Below are positions 35,905-45,007 of a stretch of DNA of 64,000 nucleotides, one piece after another. Position 1 is the first letter of the stretch; each line of letters begins with the position of its first letter. This stretch comes from Verrucomicrobiales bacterium. GTDB lineage: Bacteria; Verrucomicrobiota; Verrucomicrobiia; Verrucomicrobiales; DEV007. The notes under the pieces are model-generated. The model did not search any database. It was not told where the DNA came from and saw nothing but the letters and a program-made list of their open reading frames with translations. A program made the position numbers and the translations under genes. The stretch covers positions 1-64,000 of the forward strand of contig JARGPJ010000001.1 of the NCBI GenBank assembly GCA_029212615.1, in the 5' to 3' direction.

Positions 35905-37416
35905 CTACAACTTGAAAAGGTCAACAGTTTCACCGGATTCACTCTTCAGGGTGACGGACAACAACCTCGCCCCGAGCAATCGTTTATCTTTCTCACTCAA
36001 CCGGCAGGGGTCTGCCACATGAATATTTAAAACCCCGGCAGGATCTCTCATCCAAATCACGATTTCACGCTGATCCCAAACCGGAATCTCATGAGTCCCA
36101 AAAGAGTTCCCTGAACAAAAAACCGATAAAAATGTCGGGATATTTCGTCCGGAAACATTGATAGCGAGCCTCCACCGGCCCGACCGTTCGGGGATGCTGA
36201 GAAGCGCATCCTCTCCAATCCATCCATCTCCATATATTCCCTTTTGCCATTGAGCCCTGGGCTTTGCCGTCATCAATGCTTCATTAAGTTTCTCTATTTC
36301 ACACGAAATAGTAAACTCACCTAATCGTTGAACCCCATTCTTCACAAGGCGCTCACGCAGCGACATATCCCGGTGGATTGACTCCATCGCCCCGGCGAGT
36401 TCAATTGGCTTCGTCGGATCGACATAAAGGCAGGCATCACCGCCCACTTCAGGAAGGCAGCAGGAATTACTGGAAATGACCGGCTTACCAAAATGCATTG
36501 CTTCCAACAAAGGGATTCCAAATCCTTCGTGCAAGGAGGGGAATACCAGGCAGGAACATTGGCTCCATATCTTTTTGAGAAAAGATTCGGCGACGAATCC
36601 GGGGAAATGAACCCGATCCGAAATCATCATTGCAGCCGCCAACTCCTGCATCTCAGTCTGACGCTCCCCCGATTCTCCCGTCAGAACAAGATCCCACGCA
36701 TCCTCCTCTAACCTCGCGGAATAGAGCTGATAAGCGATCAGGAGAACCTCATGATTTTTATGAGGCCAAAAATTCGCCGGAAAAAAGAAATAATTCTCTA
36801 TCGAAAGCTCCTCTTCACTTTCCGGAACATGAGAAAACCGGTTTTGAATCGCATTGTAGGTATGGAAGATGGTCCCCTCGAAATCCGGAAAGCTCTCCCT
36901 GACCCGGCCAGCAACATGCCGGCTGATACAATTCAGCGAGTCACTCACTTCCATTGTCTCCTTGAGATAAGCCTCTCGATAAGCGATTTCCGCCCCGGTT
37001 AAAGACATCGGATAGTCAAGGTGAATGAGGTCCACGATGCAGGCAACAGTGGGAATCCCGGGAGAAGCAAATGTAACCGCCCCAAATGGGCAATAGAGCA
37101 CTTCAATGCCCAAACGAATCGGCAGCATCAAGTCTTCGCCATCCCCGATAGACTCGCGAACCGGGGCGATAACGGGACAAGGGAGCTCCTCCCGATCCGA
37201 CGTCACCACACAAACCAGTTCATCACCCGCACTGGCTAATTTCCTCACTTCCCTGTGGGTCGCCGAATTAGTGAAAAAAACAAAAACCGCCTCTGACTTC
37301 AACTGCTCTGCAAGAATACTCAACGATTGAAGAATCAAAGGCTTCACTCCACCGTTTACCCCGCCACGATGCATTGGGGTAAGATCCACTCCAATTCGTC
37401 TCTTCGTGGCAGGCAT
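35905..37416 (-). CDS. Family 4 glycosyltransferase with C-terminal beta extension
   Basis: The 503-residue protein has a GT-B core (GVDLTPMHRGGVNGGVKPL at the start; FFFPANFWPHKNHEVLL, WSQCSCLVFPSLHEGFGIPLLEAM). A further region of about 110 residues (after about residue 390) contains GDGWIGEDALLSIPERSGRWRLAI and ends LLGARLLSVTL. That extension recalls the tails of the GT2 pair at 27.9-30.8 kb. The start is uncertain: ATG 37416 has GGAG 11 bases upstream; ATGs at 37437 and 37452 are also in frame. It is second in the run after the FkbM gene. Confidence 0.85.
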   Translation of the reverse strand: MPATKRRIGVDLTPMHRGGVNGGVKPLILQSLSILAEQLKSEAVFVFFTNSATHREVRKLASAGDELVCVVTSDREELPCPVIAPVRESIGDGEDLMLPIRLGIEVLYCPFGAVTFASPGIPTVACIVDLIHLDYPMSLTGAEIAYREAYLKETMEVSDSLNCISRHVAGRVRESFPDFEGTIFHTYNAIQNRFSHVPESEEELSIENYFFFPANFWPHKNHEVLLIAYQLYSARLEEDAWDLVLTGESGERQTEMQELAAAMMISDRVHFPGFVAESFLKKIWSQCSCLVFPSLHEGFGIPLLEAMHFGKPVISSNSCCLPEVGGDACLYVDPTKPIELAGAMESIHRDMSLRERLVKNGVQRLGEFTISCEIEKLNEALMTAKPRAQWQKGIYGDGWIGEDALLSIPERSGRWRLAINVSGRNIPTFLSVFCSGNSFGTHEIPVWDQREIVIWMRDPAGVLNIHVADPCRLSEKDKRLLGARLLSVTLKSESGETVDLFKL

Positions 37417-37441
37417 AAGTTCCAAGTCTCCGGACATTCCC

Positions 37442-38602
37442 CTAGCACTCACGATCCACCTGAACCTGATTCAGAAGAAACTCCTCAGCAATTTTGATGC
37501 GCTCTCTGAGTTCGAGATGATGAGCTGAAGCACGTCGCTGCAGTTCTACAGAGTCCCGCGCGTGGCGACCCATCGCCCGTTGGAAAAGTTTTTTCATGAA
37601 ACGAACGATCCGTCCCTTTTCCGCAAGCCTTTGCGCCAACTCCAGATTGGCCCCTGCCATTTCCACCATCCCGGCATTCTTGCAGTTAATGATATCCCTG
37701 AGATCCTTATTCGAGTATTCACGCTCTATCGGCTCCCCATGCTCATCGAGTCCCTGCATCTTGGATTCCCAGGTTGATTTGGGCTTTCCTTCCAGCAAAT
37801 CGGCCGAAATACCAAGGCCTTCAACCAGCTCGCGGAGTGCTGCCAGCTGCTTTCCTGTCGCCTGCCAGCCTTCCTCAAGCGCTGTTATGTTCGCCCGTAG
37901 TTGTTGCTCATTAAACGTAGTAAAATGGTCGAAAAAGCAAGGTGGGTAGGCAAAGTCCTCAACCAACTCAGAATGCTCTTCGGCAACGTAGAAGCGATTC
38001 AATCCGTCAAAATAGGCAAACCGATAATTTTTCGAAGTCAGCCAGCCCTCCCACGCTTTGTGATTCTGCTTCGTGGAATTCGGGACAGTGGCCTCCACCA
38101 CAATAATCCAGGGTCTAAAATCGCAAAACTCCTCCGATTCCAGAATAGACTTTTCAGCGCCTTCCGCGTCCAGCTTCATAAAATGCACCTCCGCAGCAAC
38201 AATCTTATCAACAATTGCCGATAGGGGCCTGCACTCCACAACGCGTCGCTCAACCTTCCATCCCTCTTCGAGGTATTTCCTACCCAATTCGGGAAGGATT
38301 GTCGAATTCCCTGTATCCGCTACATCCCAAAATTCGATTTGCCCTGATTCAGACGAGACAGCACATGAAATATTCTGATCTTCAGGTCGTTCCTGCTGCA
38401 ACAATTTCACATACTGAGTCGAGGGCTCAACATTGACGCCACGCCACCCGCGATCATAAAAAGCCTTGGTCACCGAATCGTAAACGGGATGCGCCGCACC
38501 AATATCTACGTAGCTTCCAGCCTCGATATGACCCAGCGCACGAAAGAGCATAACGTCTTCCATATTTTGAGCGAAAGAGACAAACCGGGGGGCTAACTTC
38601 AT
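37442..38602 (-). CDS. FkbM-family methyltransferase with long C-terminal region
   Basis: FkbM enzymes transfer methyl from S-adenosylmethionine to a hydroxyl, often on glycans. The N-terminal 230 residues have SFAQNMEDVMLFRALG, SYVDIGAAHPVYDSVTKAFYDRGWRGVNVEP (the SAM-binding loop), VHFMKLDAEGAEKSIL and WIIVVEATVPNST. The remaining 155 residues are charged and helical, with coiled-coil character and no recognised fold. The start at 38602 (MKLAPRFVSFAQN) is set by family similarity. It is the first gene of the FkbM-GT4-GT2-GT4 run and divergent from an SDR gene. Confidence 0.85.
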   Translation of the reverse strand: MKLAPRFVSFAQNMEDVMLFRALGHIEAGSYVDIGAAHPVYDSVTKAFYDRGWRGVNVEPSTQYVKLLQQERPEDQNISCAVSSESGQIEFWDVADTGNSTILPELGRKYLEEGWKVERRVVECRPLSAIVDKIVAAEVHFMKLDAEGAEKSILESEEFCDFRPWIIVVEATVPNSTKQNHKAWEGWLTSKNYRFAYFDGLNRFYVAEEHSELVEDFAYPPCFFDHFTTFNEQQLRANITALEEGWQATGKQLAALRELVEGLGISADLLEGKPKSTWESKMQGLDEHGEPIEREYSNKDLRDIINCKNAGMVEMAGANLELAQRLAEKGRIVRFMKKLFQRAMGRHARDSVELQRRASAHHLELRERIKIAEEFLLNQVQVDREC

Positions 38603-38735
38603 AACAAATTTTCTAGCTGACAGGAGAATAACAAGCACTAACCTACCCCCATTTACCACAGAATATTCACCTCTCCTTTAAGCGGTCAGGTCAACTATCC
38701 TCCTCAGTGAAAGCTGGATGCAACCAACCGCAGAA

Positions 38736-39677
38736 ATGATGCGAGCACTGATCATCGGCCATACCGGACAGGATGGCCAACTCCTCTGGGAATTCCTGTC
38801 TGAAAAAAAATATCTACTGGCTGGTGTCAGCCGGAATTCCACCCGTGTCACGCCGGGTAGAGAGTGTCCGCCGCCTCCGCAAATCGGGGATGCCAAAACC
38901 TGGCCGGACTGGATCGAGAGGTTCGAGCCAGATGAGATCTACTACCTCGCAGCCTATCACTCCTCTTCAGAAGCCTTTTCGATCCACTCGCCCGAGAAAA
39001 TCTCCGCCATCTCGACCGAAGTCCACGTGACTGGGCTTGAAAATATCTTAGCGGCCGTATTGAAGTCATCCCCTTCTGCGCGAGTCTTTTACGCCTCATC
39101 CTCATTTGTATTTGGCAATCCACCATCTCCGATTCAAACCGAAACTTCTCCCATGAAGGCAACGGACGCCTACGGAGCGTCAAAAATTGCCGGCACCCGA
39201 GTCTGTGAAAAATTCCGCGAACAATTTGGAGTCTTCGTATCCGTAGGAATCCTCTACAATCACGAATCGATCCTTCGAAAACCCAACTTCCTGAGCCAAA
39301 AAATCATCCAGGCAGCCATTCGAATCTCCAGGGGATCTGACGAAAAGCTCATCCTCGGAGATCTCACCAGTATAGTGGACTGGGGTTATGCTCCCGACTT
39401 TGTGCGCGCCTTCCATCTCATTCTCCAGGCAGAGAAGGCCGACAATTATATTGTCGCAACAGGGGAGGAACACACCGTTGCTGAATTCGCTGAGGTTGTC
39501 TTCGCCCATCTGGGACTGAAATGGAAAGACCACGTCGAAGAGGATCCTTCTATCCTGATTCGCCCTACAGTCACTCGGATTGGAGACTCGAGCCACCTTC
39601 GCAGAACCACTGGATGGAAACCCGCTCTTGGTTTCGAAGCATTCATTGCTGAGATCATAAATCGCGCGCTATTATGA
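38736..39677 (+). CDS. GDP-mannose 4,6-dehydratase-like SDR (catalytic Glu replaced)
   Basis: The extended SDR enzyme acts on nucleotide sugars in the cytoplasm. The NAD(P) motif GHTGQDGQLL starts near residue 8, YLAAYHSSSEAF follows, and the Tyr/Lys pair is in AYGASKIAG. NHES (ILYNHES) and DWGYAPDFVRA are hallmarks of GDP-mannose dehydratases. The family reads ASTSELYG where the Glu is catalytic, but here it is ASSSFVFG, with Phe at that place. It may therefore be a reductase or epimerase instead. The frame opens at 38718; ATG 38736 and 38739 lie nearer the motif. It is divergent from the glycosyltransferase run. Confidence 0.8.
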   Translation: MMRALIIGHTGQDGQLLWEFLSEKKYLLAGVSRNSTRVTPGRECPPPPQIGDAKTWPDWIERFEPDEIYYLAAYHSSSEAFSIHSPEKISAISTEVHVTGLENILAAVLKSSPSARVFYASSSFVFGNPPSPIQTETSPMKATDAYGASKIAGTRVCEKFREQFGVFVSVGILYNHESILRKPNFLSQKIIQAAIRISRGSDEKLILGDLTSIVDWGYAPDFVRAFHLILQAEKADNYIVATGEEHTVAEFAEVVFAHLGLKWKDHVEEDPSILIRPTVTRIGDSSHLRRTTGWKPALGFEAFIAEIINRALL

Positions 39678-39790
39678 TATTTTCTCCTTATCAGATCATA
39701 CAATCACCAGTAATCCGGGCAACGTAAACTCTTCAGCCGGTACGAATTTCGATTTGTGATTTTCCTATCGGCGTTCTTATTGCGCAAAAC

Positions 39791-40870
39791 ATGAGCGATC
39801 ACATCAGACTCCACATCCCGGGACCCGTTGAGGTCTCATCAGGCACCTACGAAGCGATGGCGGCTCCCATGATCGGGCACCGCAGCAAAGACTTTGTAAA
39901 CCTTTACGACGACATTCACCCGCGCCTTCAATCCCTCATGGGCACGACACAGCCGGTGTTCCTTTCCACCTCCTCCGCCTGGGGCGTCATGGAAGGGGCA
40001 GTTCGCAATCTCGTGAACAAGAAGGTCCTCTGCTGTTGTTCGGGCGCTTTTTCTGACAAATGGGTCGATGTCGCCCTTCGCTGCGGCAAAGAGGCGGAGG
40101 CCCTCCAATACGATTGGGGAACGCCGATTGACCCTGCCGACGTCGAGGCCAAACTCGCCACCGGCGAGTTTGATGTCGTCACCTTCATCCACAATGAAAC
40201 CTCGACGGGGGTCATGAACCCTCTTGCTGAGGTCGCCGCCGTCGTGAACAAATACGATGACGTGCTTCTCGTCACTGACACCGTCTCCAGCTTCACCGTT
40301 GTCCCTATCGAGTTCGATAAGCTCGGGATCGACGTCCTCCTCACCGGCAGCCAGAAAGCTTTTGCCCTTCCTCCCGGACTCGGCATTTTCAGTGTCTCCG
40401 AAGCGGCCTTCGAACGTGCTGCGGCAATGAAAGATCGCGGTTACTACTTTGATTTCATCGAATTCAAAAAGAACCAGGAGAAATCCATGACGCCAAGCAC
40501 GCCATGTATCGCCACAATCTACGGGCTCCGTCACCAGCTCGATGTTATTTTTGAGGAAGGCGTCGAAAACCGCTTCGCCCGCCACGAAAAGCTGAACGAC
40601 ATGGTTCACGACTGGATTCGCGCGAACGGGTTTGAGTTTTTCGCCCCGGAAGGTTTCCGCTCCAAATCCCTGACCTGCCTGGCGAACAACAAAGGGATTG
40701 ATGTTGCTCAACTACAGAAAATCATGCGGGAGGATCACTCTCTCGCGATCGATGGCGGTTACGGCAAAATCAAAGGCTCTACTTTCCGCCTTTCCAACAT
40801 GGGCGACGAGACCGAAGAGACGATCAGCAATCTCCTCAGCGCGCTCGACGACTCTCTTGCCAAGCTCTGA
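39791..40870 (+). CDS. Class V aminotransferase (serine-pyruvate/alanine-glyoxylate type)
   Basis: This PLP enzyme of the alanine-glyoxylate/serine-pyruvate aminotransferase group has 359 residues. LHIPGPVEVS and MIGHRSKDF at the N-terminus, FIHNETSTGVMNPL, VTDTVSSFTVVPI (PLP-binding Asp) and the Schiff-base lysine at 189 in TGSQKAFALPPG are present, with GGYGKIKGSTFRLSNMG near the C-terminus. It could serve glycine/serine metabolism or phosphonate breakdown; sequence alone does not tell. trpF follows 10 bases after the stop and is probably co-transcribed. Confidence 0.88.
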   Translation: MSDHIRLHIPGPVEVSSGTYEAMAAPMIGHRSKDFVNLYDDIHPRLQSLMGTTQPVFLSTSSAWGVMEGAVRNLVNKKVLCCCSGAFSDKWVDVALRCGKEAEALQYDWGTPIDPADVEAKLATGEFDVVTFIHNETSTGVMNPLAEVAAVVNKYDDVLLVTDTVSSFTVVPIEFDKLGIDVLLTGSQKAFALPPGLGIFSVSEAAFERAAAMKDRGYYFDFIEFKKNQEKSMTPSTPCIATIYGLRHQLDVIFEEGVENRFARHEKLNDMVHDWIRANGFEFFAPEGFRSKSLTCLANNKGIDVAQLQKIMREDHSLAIDGGYGKIKGSTFRLSNMGDETEETISNLLSALDDSLAKL

Positions 40871-40880
40871 AGCGACCGGC

Positions 40881-41546
40881 ATGACGACTTACCTTTTCCC
40901 GGAGAATCCCGGGCGAAGTGCGGTCAAAATTTGCGGCATCACAACCGGGAACCAGGCATCGGCGATCATTGATCTCGGTGCCGGCGCCCTTGGTATTAAT
41001 TTCTGGCCAAAATCAAAACGCTACATCGCGCTGGCGGATGCCCTTCCCTGGCTTCTCGACCTCGCTGGAACCGTCCCGCGAGTTGCTGTAACCGTAAACG
41101 CGACGGACGACGAGTTGCTCGCGATTCACGAATCAGGCGGGATTGATTTCATTCAACTCCATGGCGACGAGACACCCCACAGGGTTAGGTCATTGACTCG
41201 ACAGGGTTTGCCTGTCTTCAAAGCAATGGGAGTCAAAGACCGGGCCATGCTCCAATCGGCCGCAGACTACGATTCGCCCACCCTTCTCCTTGATGCCTAC
41301 GCGCCCACGGAATACGGCGGAAGTGGCGAAACCATGGATTGGTCGCTCGGCGCCGAAGCGGTTAAACGGTGGCCGGAGCGTCAGGTTATTCTGGCCGGTG
41401 GCCTCACGGTCGGAAATGTCGCGGAAGCGATTCAACAGGTCCGCCCCGCCGGAGTCGATGTCGCAAGCGGGGTCGAGAAATGCCCCGGGGTGAAAGATCT
41501 CGACGCAGTGAAGGCCTTTATTGAAGCCGCTTCAGCACCTTACTGA
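40881..41546 (+). CDS. trpF: Phosphoribosylanthranilate isomerase
   Basis: TrpF catalyses the Amadori rearrangement of N-(5-phosphoribosyl)anthranilate, the third step of tryptophan synthesis. The 221-residue TIM barrel shows KICGITTGNQA with the catalytic Cys18, GALGINFWPKSKRYI, IDFIQLHGDE, the catalytic Asp in LLLDAYAP, GGSGETMDWSL, LAGGLTVGNVAEAI and VDVASGVEKCPGVKD with the phosphate loop. The start ATG 40881 lies 10 bases after the aminotransferase stop. Its last 7 bases overlap the convergent exporter ATPase gene. No other trp genes are visible. Confidence 0.93.
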   Translation: MTTYLFPENPGRSAVKICGITTGNQASAIIDLGAGALGINFWPKSKRYIALADALPWLLDLAGTVPRVAVTVNATDDELLAIHESGGIDFIQLHGDETPHRVRSLTRQGLPVFKAMGVKDRAMLQSAADYDSPTLLLDAYAPTEYGGSGETMDWSLGAEAVKRWPERQVILAGGLTVGNVAEAIQQVRPAGVDVASGVEKCPGVKDLDAVKAFIEAASAPY

Positions 41547-42271
41547 TCATCCGTCGTCAGACTCGTCCGCTCAACAATACTCCCCCGTTCCATGCGGATA
41601 GATTCGGTGCAAAAAGAGGTCAAAATCTCAGCATCATGAGAGGCAAGCACCAGAATGCCTGAGCGGAAGATGAGAGCCTTCATTCGCTCAATGGCCTTCT
41701 CCTTAAACTCGCGGTCCCCCACTCCGATCACTTCATCGATGAGAAGAATGTCAGCCGGCCTCGCCGTGATCACTCCAAAGCATAGCCTGAGCCTCATCCC
41801 GTCCGAGTATGTACGGACAGGGCGATCCAGAGCGCTCCCGAGATCGCAGAACTCCGCAACGTCTGCTTCGATGGCCGCAAGTTCCGATTTCGGATAGCCC
41901 AGAAGACGTGAGAGTATCTTAATATTCTCGTAGCCCGTTCCCTCTTCCTGAATCCCCGGGTTCAGCCCGAAAAGACAGCGAACACTTCCGTCGACCCGCG
42001 CAATACCATGGGTGGGCCAGTAGATTCCGGCAAGAAGGCGCAGGAGCGAAGACTTTCCCGCCCCGTTATGTCCCTGCAACCCGATCCTGTCCCCCGTTCC
42101 CAGAGACAGCGTGATGTCCCTCAGGACGGAAACGGAATCCTCAACAAATCGGCTTTTCCGATTTGGCAGAAAGCGCTGCACCAACTCGGCTCTCATGCTT
42201 CGAGTCGCTCCCCCGAAAACAGGAAGGTCGAGAGTAACCCCATCTAAATGAATTCCCAGTGAGTCAGACAT
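41540..42271 (-). CDS. Polysaccharide ABC transporter ATP-binding protein (Wzt/KpsT-like)
   Basis: This ATPase drives export of a surface polysaccharide or teichoic-type polymer with the permease gene upstream. The 243 residues have VLRDITLSLGTGDRIGLQGHNGAGKSSLLRLLAGIYWPT (Walker A), LFGLNPGIQEEGTGYENI (typical of this family), the signature YSDGMRLRLCFGV, and ILLIDEVIGVGD (Walker B) and LASHD. It has no C-terminal carbohydrate-binding domain, so it is the KpsT type rather than the O-antigen Wzt type. It is third gene of the operon 44529 to 41540. Its stop overlaps trpF by 7 bases. Confidence 0.9.
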   Translation of the reverse strand: MSDSLGIHLDGVTLDLPVFGGATRSMRAELVQRFLPNRKSRFVEDSVSVLRDITLSLGTGDRIGLQGHNGAGKSSLLRLLAGIYWPTHGIARVDGSVRCLFGLNPGIQEEGTGYENIKILSRLLGYPKSELAAIEADVAEFCDLGSALDRPVRTYSDGMRLRLCFGVITARPADILLIDEVIGVGDREFKEKAIERMKALIFRSGILVLASHDAEILTSFCTESIRMERGSIVERTSLTTDDQ

Positions 42272-42287
42272 ATTAAACAGTTAAAAA

Positions 42288-43109
42288 CTACAGCCAAAGG
42301 CTGACTTTTCGATGAGACAGGACAAAAGCGGCATAGCCCGCAAGAACCCCGAACAGGGCCGTCGCGAGGCTGATCAAAAGACTGTCCGGGCGAAAACTGG
42401 AATGCATGAGCGGATCACGAATCAAATTAATCCAATGATAGAAGGGGTTCCATTCAACGAGAAACTGCTTTTCCCCGAGGAGTTCCGGATTCCACATCAC
42501 CGGAGTAACGATAAATAAAATCTTCAAGACACTCGCTACGAGAGGGCCAAAATCCCGATATCGTAACGAGGCAAGGGCGAAAAACATGCCGAAACCGACC
42601 AGATTAATTAGGATAACGACAGCCCCGCCTAACGCAATAAGGACGTCACTCCATTCCGTCGGAGCCTTATAGTATACCAACACTCCCGCAAGAATTACGA
42701 GATGGTGAACTAGAATCAGAGTATTGCGAAAAATCACCTCACAGACATGGGAAAGCAGGTAGCGGTCACCATCCTGAATCTTATGGGCCTTTTCAATCAA
42801 GGCGCTGCTCGATTCCTGAAGCGAAGTGCTAATCCAGGCGATAATCAAAATACCACTCGTGACAAAAGGCACGAACTCTGCGGCATTTGTCCGAAAAATT
42901 GTCCCGAAGACTGCCGCAATTACCACGATATAAACGGCCTGCGTCAGGGTAATCCAGAAAGGACCGAGAAAAGAGCGCTCGTAACGATGCTTAATTGAGA
43001 GGACAGCCTGCAGCCATGCCACAGGGATTCTCTTGAACGACTCCCGCAGTTCACGGTTTGCAGTCGCGATCAACGACGGCGGCAAACTAGTGTCTTTTCT
43101 CGACATCAA
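42288..43109 (-). CDS. Polysaccharide ABC-2 exporter permease (Wzm/KpsM-like)
   Basis: The inner-membrane channel for the glycan, 273 residues with six hydrophobic segments. The KpsM-type N-terminal amphipathic part is visible (IPVAWLQAVLSIKHRYERSFLGPFWITLTQ), followed by helices including AVYIVVIAAVFGTIF and PVMWNPELLG between helices 5 and 6, and WNPFYHWINLIRDPL, a family signature. The ATPase gene follows after 16 bases. The start overlaps the preceding putative transferase gene by 23 bases; a second ATG at 43106 is equally good. Confidence 0.9.
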   Translation of the reverse strand: MMSRKDTSLPPSLIATANRELRESFKRIPVAWLQAVLSIKHRYERSFLGPFWITLTQAVYIVVIAAVFGTIFRTNAAEFVPFVTSGILIIAWISTSLQESSSALIEKAHKIQDGDRYLLSHVCEVIFRNTLILVHHLVILAGVLVYYKAPTEWSDVLIALGGAVVILINLVGFGMFFALASLRYRDFGPLVASVLKILFIVTPVMWNPELLGEKQFLVEWNPFYHWINLIRDPLMHSSFRPDSLLISLATALFGVLAGYAAFVLSHRKVSLWL

Positions 43110-44529
43110 TCCAGACCCTCCCTTCGACCAGTTCCTCTGACTTGCTCTGAATCACCAGAGTCATTCCATTCGCCTTTCCCAGTCGGTCCATGCTCACGTT
43201 AATCAGGCCCTGACCTGAAGCAATTTTTCGTCCACGCAGTTCCCGCATCCAGATTCGAATTGCCCCGATCACATCGGTGCGTGACGCAGAACTGAGGCGC
43301 AGCAGCCAGGACGCCAGCGATTCCCTCAAGGAAACTCCATGCCTCTTTCTCAACCCGAAAATCGAAAGCACACTCGCAAAAAACTTAACGAACCCGAATC
43401 CTCCAGTGCGCTTTTCAGACCAGCGCTTGGCGGTGAAATGCAGTTCTTTTTCTCCACATCCCACCGAGATCGCCTGAACCTTTGATTTATCGACGATAAT
43501 TTGCATAACGATGGCCGATTCTTTAGCCCGGAATGCGAAAAGATCCCCGAAGACCCACGCTCCCTTCCCGGCAAAAGCGCTTTTCACACTGTAGTCGAGG
43601 GTTGATAGACGAACCTTCTTTTCGACCTGAGCAGGTTCAGGTAACTCAGGTTTAACAATTCCCAATTCCTCCATCAGCCAGGTGGCGTGAAAGAAATAGG
43701 TTTGCGCGTTGGTATGCAGCAAAGAATCTAACGAACCGTACTTCGACCTTTTGTCATCACCTCCGCTCAGATTGAGCAGGAGCGCAGTCTCCACAAACTT
43801 TCCGTAGCCTCTTGCAGCAGCCTCACGAACGCTGCCGGATACCATTGGTCCCATCGCCAAAGCGCTCAAGATTGACGGAAAACAATCAAAGGCCAGACCG
43901 GGATATCCCCAGGCGAGTAGAGTTTTCATTCCAGGCCCCCAAACCTCTTTCAAAAACGCCTGAAAAGACTTGTCGCCAAAGCGATAGAGGGCATTCCCGT
44001 TGAGGTGCTGCTCAAGTTCGGGACCGAGCCATGACCAGCCGTGATACCGACTGCCGACAACCCACGCATCGCTGTGGCGCTCCATTTCATTCCGAACGGC
44101 ACTTCCCCATCCTGCACGCAGGGGAAGGCAATCCAACTCCATCAGAAAACACCAGTCGTATCGGGGCCCTATTGAACTTGCAATTTCGAAGAAGACACGG
44201 TTGGGCCCGGCAATGAATCCCTCGTCAGTAGGAGGCAATCCCCGGGGGTCCCGGATGTAATAATCAGAGGACTCCGGAATGCCGGCAAAATGCACTCTCA
44301 CCTCGGCGAACATCGATCTCACCCCGCTCTCGTCGATGATGCCCTCGAGTTCACCTCGCTCGGCGGGATTCTCCGGGCCACTCAGTACATACACCAAATC
44401 CAGGGCAGCAACGGAATCGCCTCCGGTCACGGGAGGATTCCGATCCCTCCAGAACTTCAGAACCTTCTCCACCGTCGCAAAGTCAGAGGCGATGATCGGA
44501 ACCACGACGGCATTTTTTGTTTCAGCCAT
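43087..44529 (-). CDS. Putative glycosyltransferase (GT-A-like N-terminus), unknown C-terminus
   Basis: The family is not firmly recognised. The first 280 of 480 residues look like a GT-A enzyme: AVVVPIIASDFATVEKVLKF, ALDLVYVLSG and a metal-binding-type WCFLMELDCLPLRAGW, followed by WVVGSRYHGW and GNALYRFGDKSF. The last 200 residues include a strand-rich part, then basic helices (FFASVLSIFGLRKRHG, WLLRLSS) and a final strand segment (NGMTLVIQSK). It heads the operon with the ABC exporter genes, overlapping the permease start, which suggests it builds or caps the exported glycan. ATG 44529 is preferred; 44565 is also in frame. Confidence 0.65.
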   Translation of the reverse strand: MAETKNAVVVPIIASDFATVEKVLKFWRDRNPPVTGGDSVAALDLVYVLSGPENPAERGELEGIIDESGVRSMFAEVRVHFAGIPESSDYYIRDPRGLPPTDEGFIAGPNRVFFEIASSIGPRYDWCFLMELDCLPLRAGWGSAVRNEMERHSDAWVVGSRYHGWSWLGPELEQHLNGNALYRFGDKSFQAFLKEVWGPGMKTLLAWGYPGLAFDCFPSILSALAMGPMVSGSVREAAARGYGKFVETALLLNLSGGDDKRSKYGSLDSLLHTNAQTYFFHATWLMEELGIVKPELPEPAQVEKKVRLSTLDYSVKSAFAGKGAWVFGDLFAFRAKESAIVMQIIVDKSKVQAISVGCGEKELHFTAKRWSEKRTGGFGFVKFFASVLSIFGLRKRHGVSLRESLASWLLRLSSASRTDVIGAIRIWMRELRGRKIASGQGLINVSMDRLGKANGMTLVIQSKSEELVEGRVWIDVEKRH

Positions 44530-45007
44530 GCAATACGAAAGAAGGCAGCCAAAAATGACTGCCATTAAAAATTAGAAAAGGGTAACAAAACTCGCCCCCC
44601 CCTGGGGGCCATCTGGTCACAATTGCGCAAATTCTAACAGAATCAATTTTTTGCATTCATATAAATTTCAATATTTTCCACACCCTTTAGTCGAGCCACA
44701 CAGATGATGCGTCCCGAGAGTTTTTCTGACCACTGAAAAGCGTGCCACAGCACGACCCCCTGCCTTGCAAAGGCGCCGTATTACCCGGGGTCCCCCCCTG
44801 GATGCTCCGGTCTGAAACCTCACCCCGTGATAATGCCGCGCTCACGTCGCAGGATTCAGAGTGTTGGAAACAACTCAGAATAAGAGGAATTCATCCCCCC
44901 AAAAAGAGATGATATTAAACGATGTGCATCCGATCATCTTCCCGGTTCGACAATTTTTCAGGCAATCACAATGCCGGGACGGCTGCTCGAAGTAACCAGT
45001 CATTGAA
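44530..45007. other. Intergenic region upstream of the polysaccharide exporter operon
   Basis: About 480 bases without a convincing gene. The part near 44636-44690 is AT-rich and probably holds the promoter for the minus-strand transferase-exporter operon. The part near 44770-44810 has runs of C and G. Short open frames exist but have no ribosome binding site or family similarity. No tRNA or known small RNA was recognised. Confidence 0.4.

Noticed and set aside
39839..40711. Open frame of about 290 codons antisense to the class V aminotransferase
   Set aside because: The aminotransferase on the plus strand has all family motifs. The opposite frame is a composition effect.
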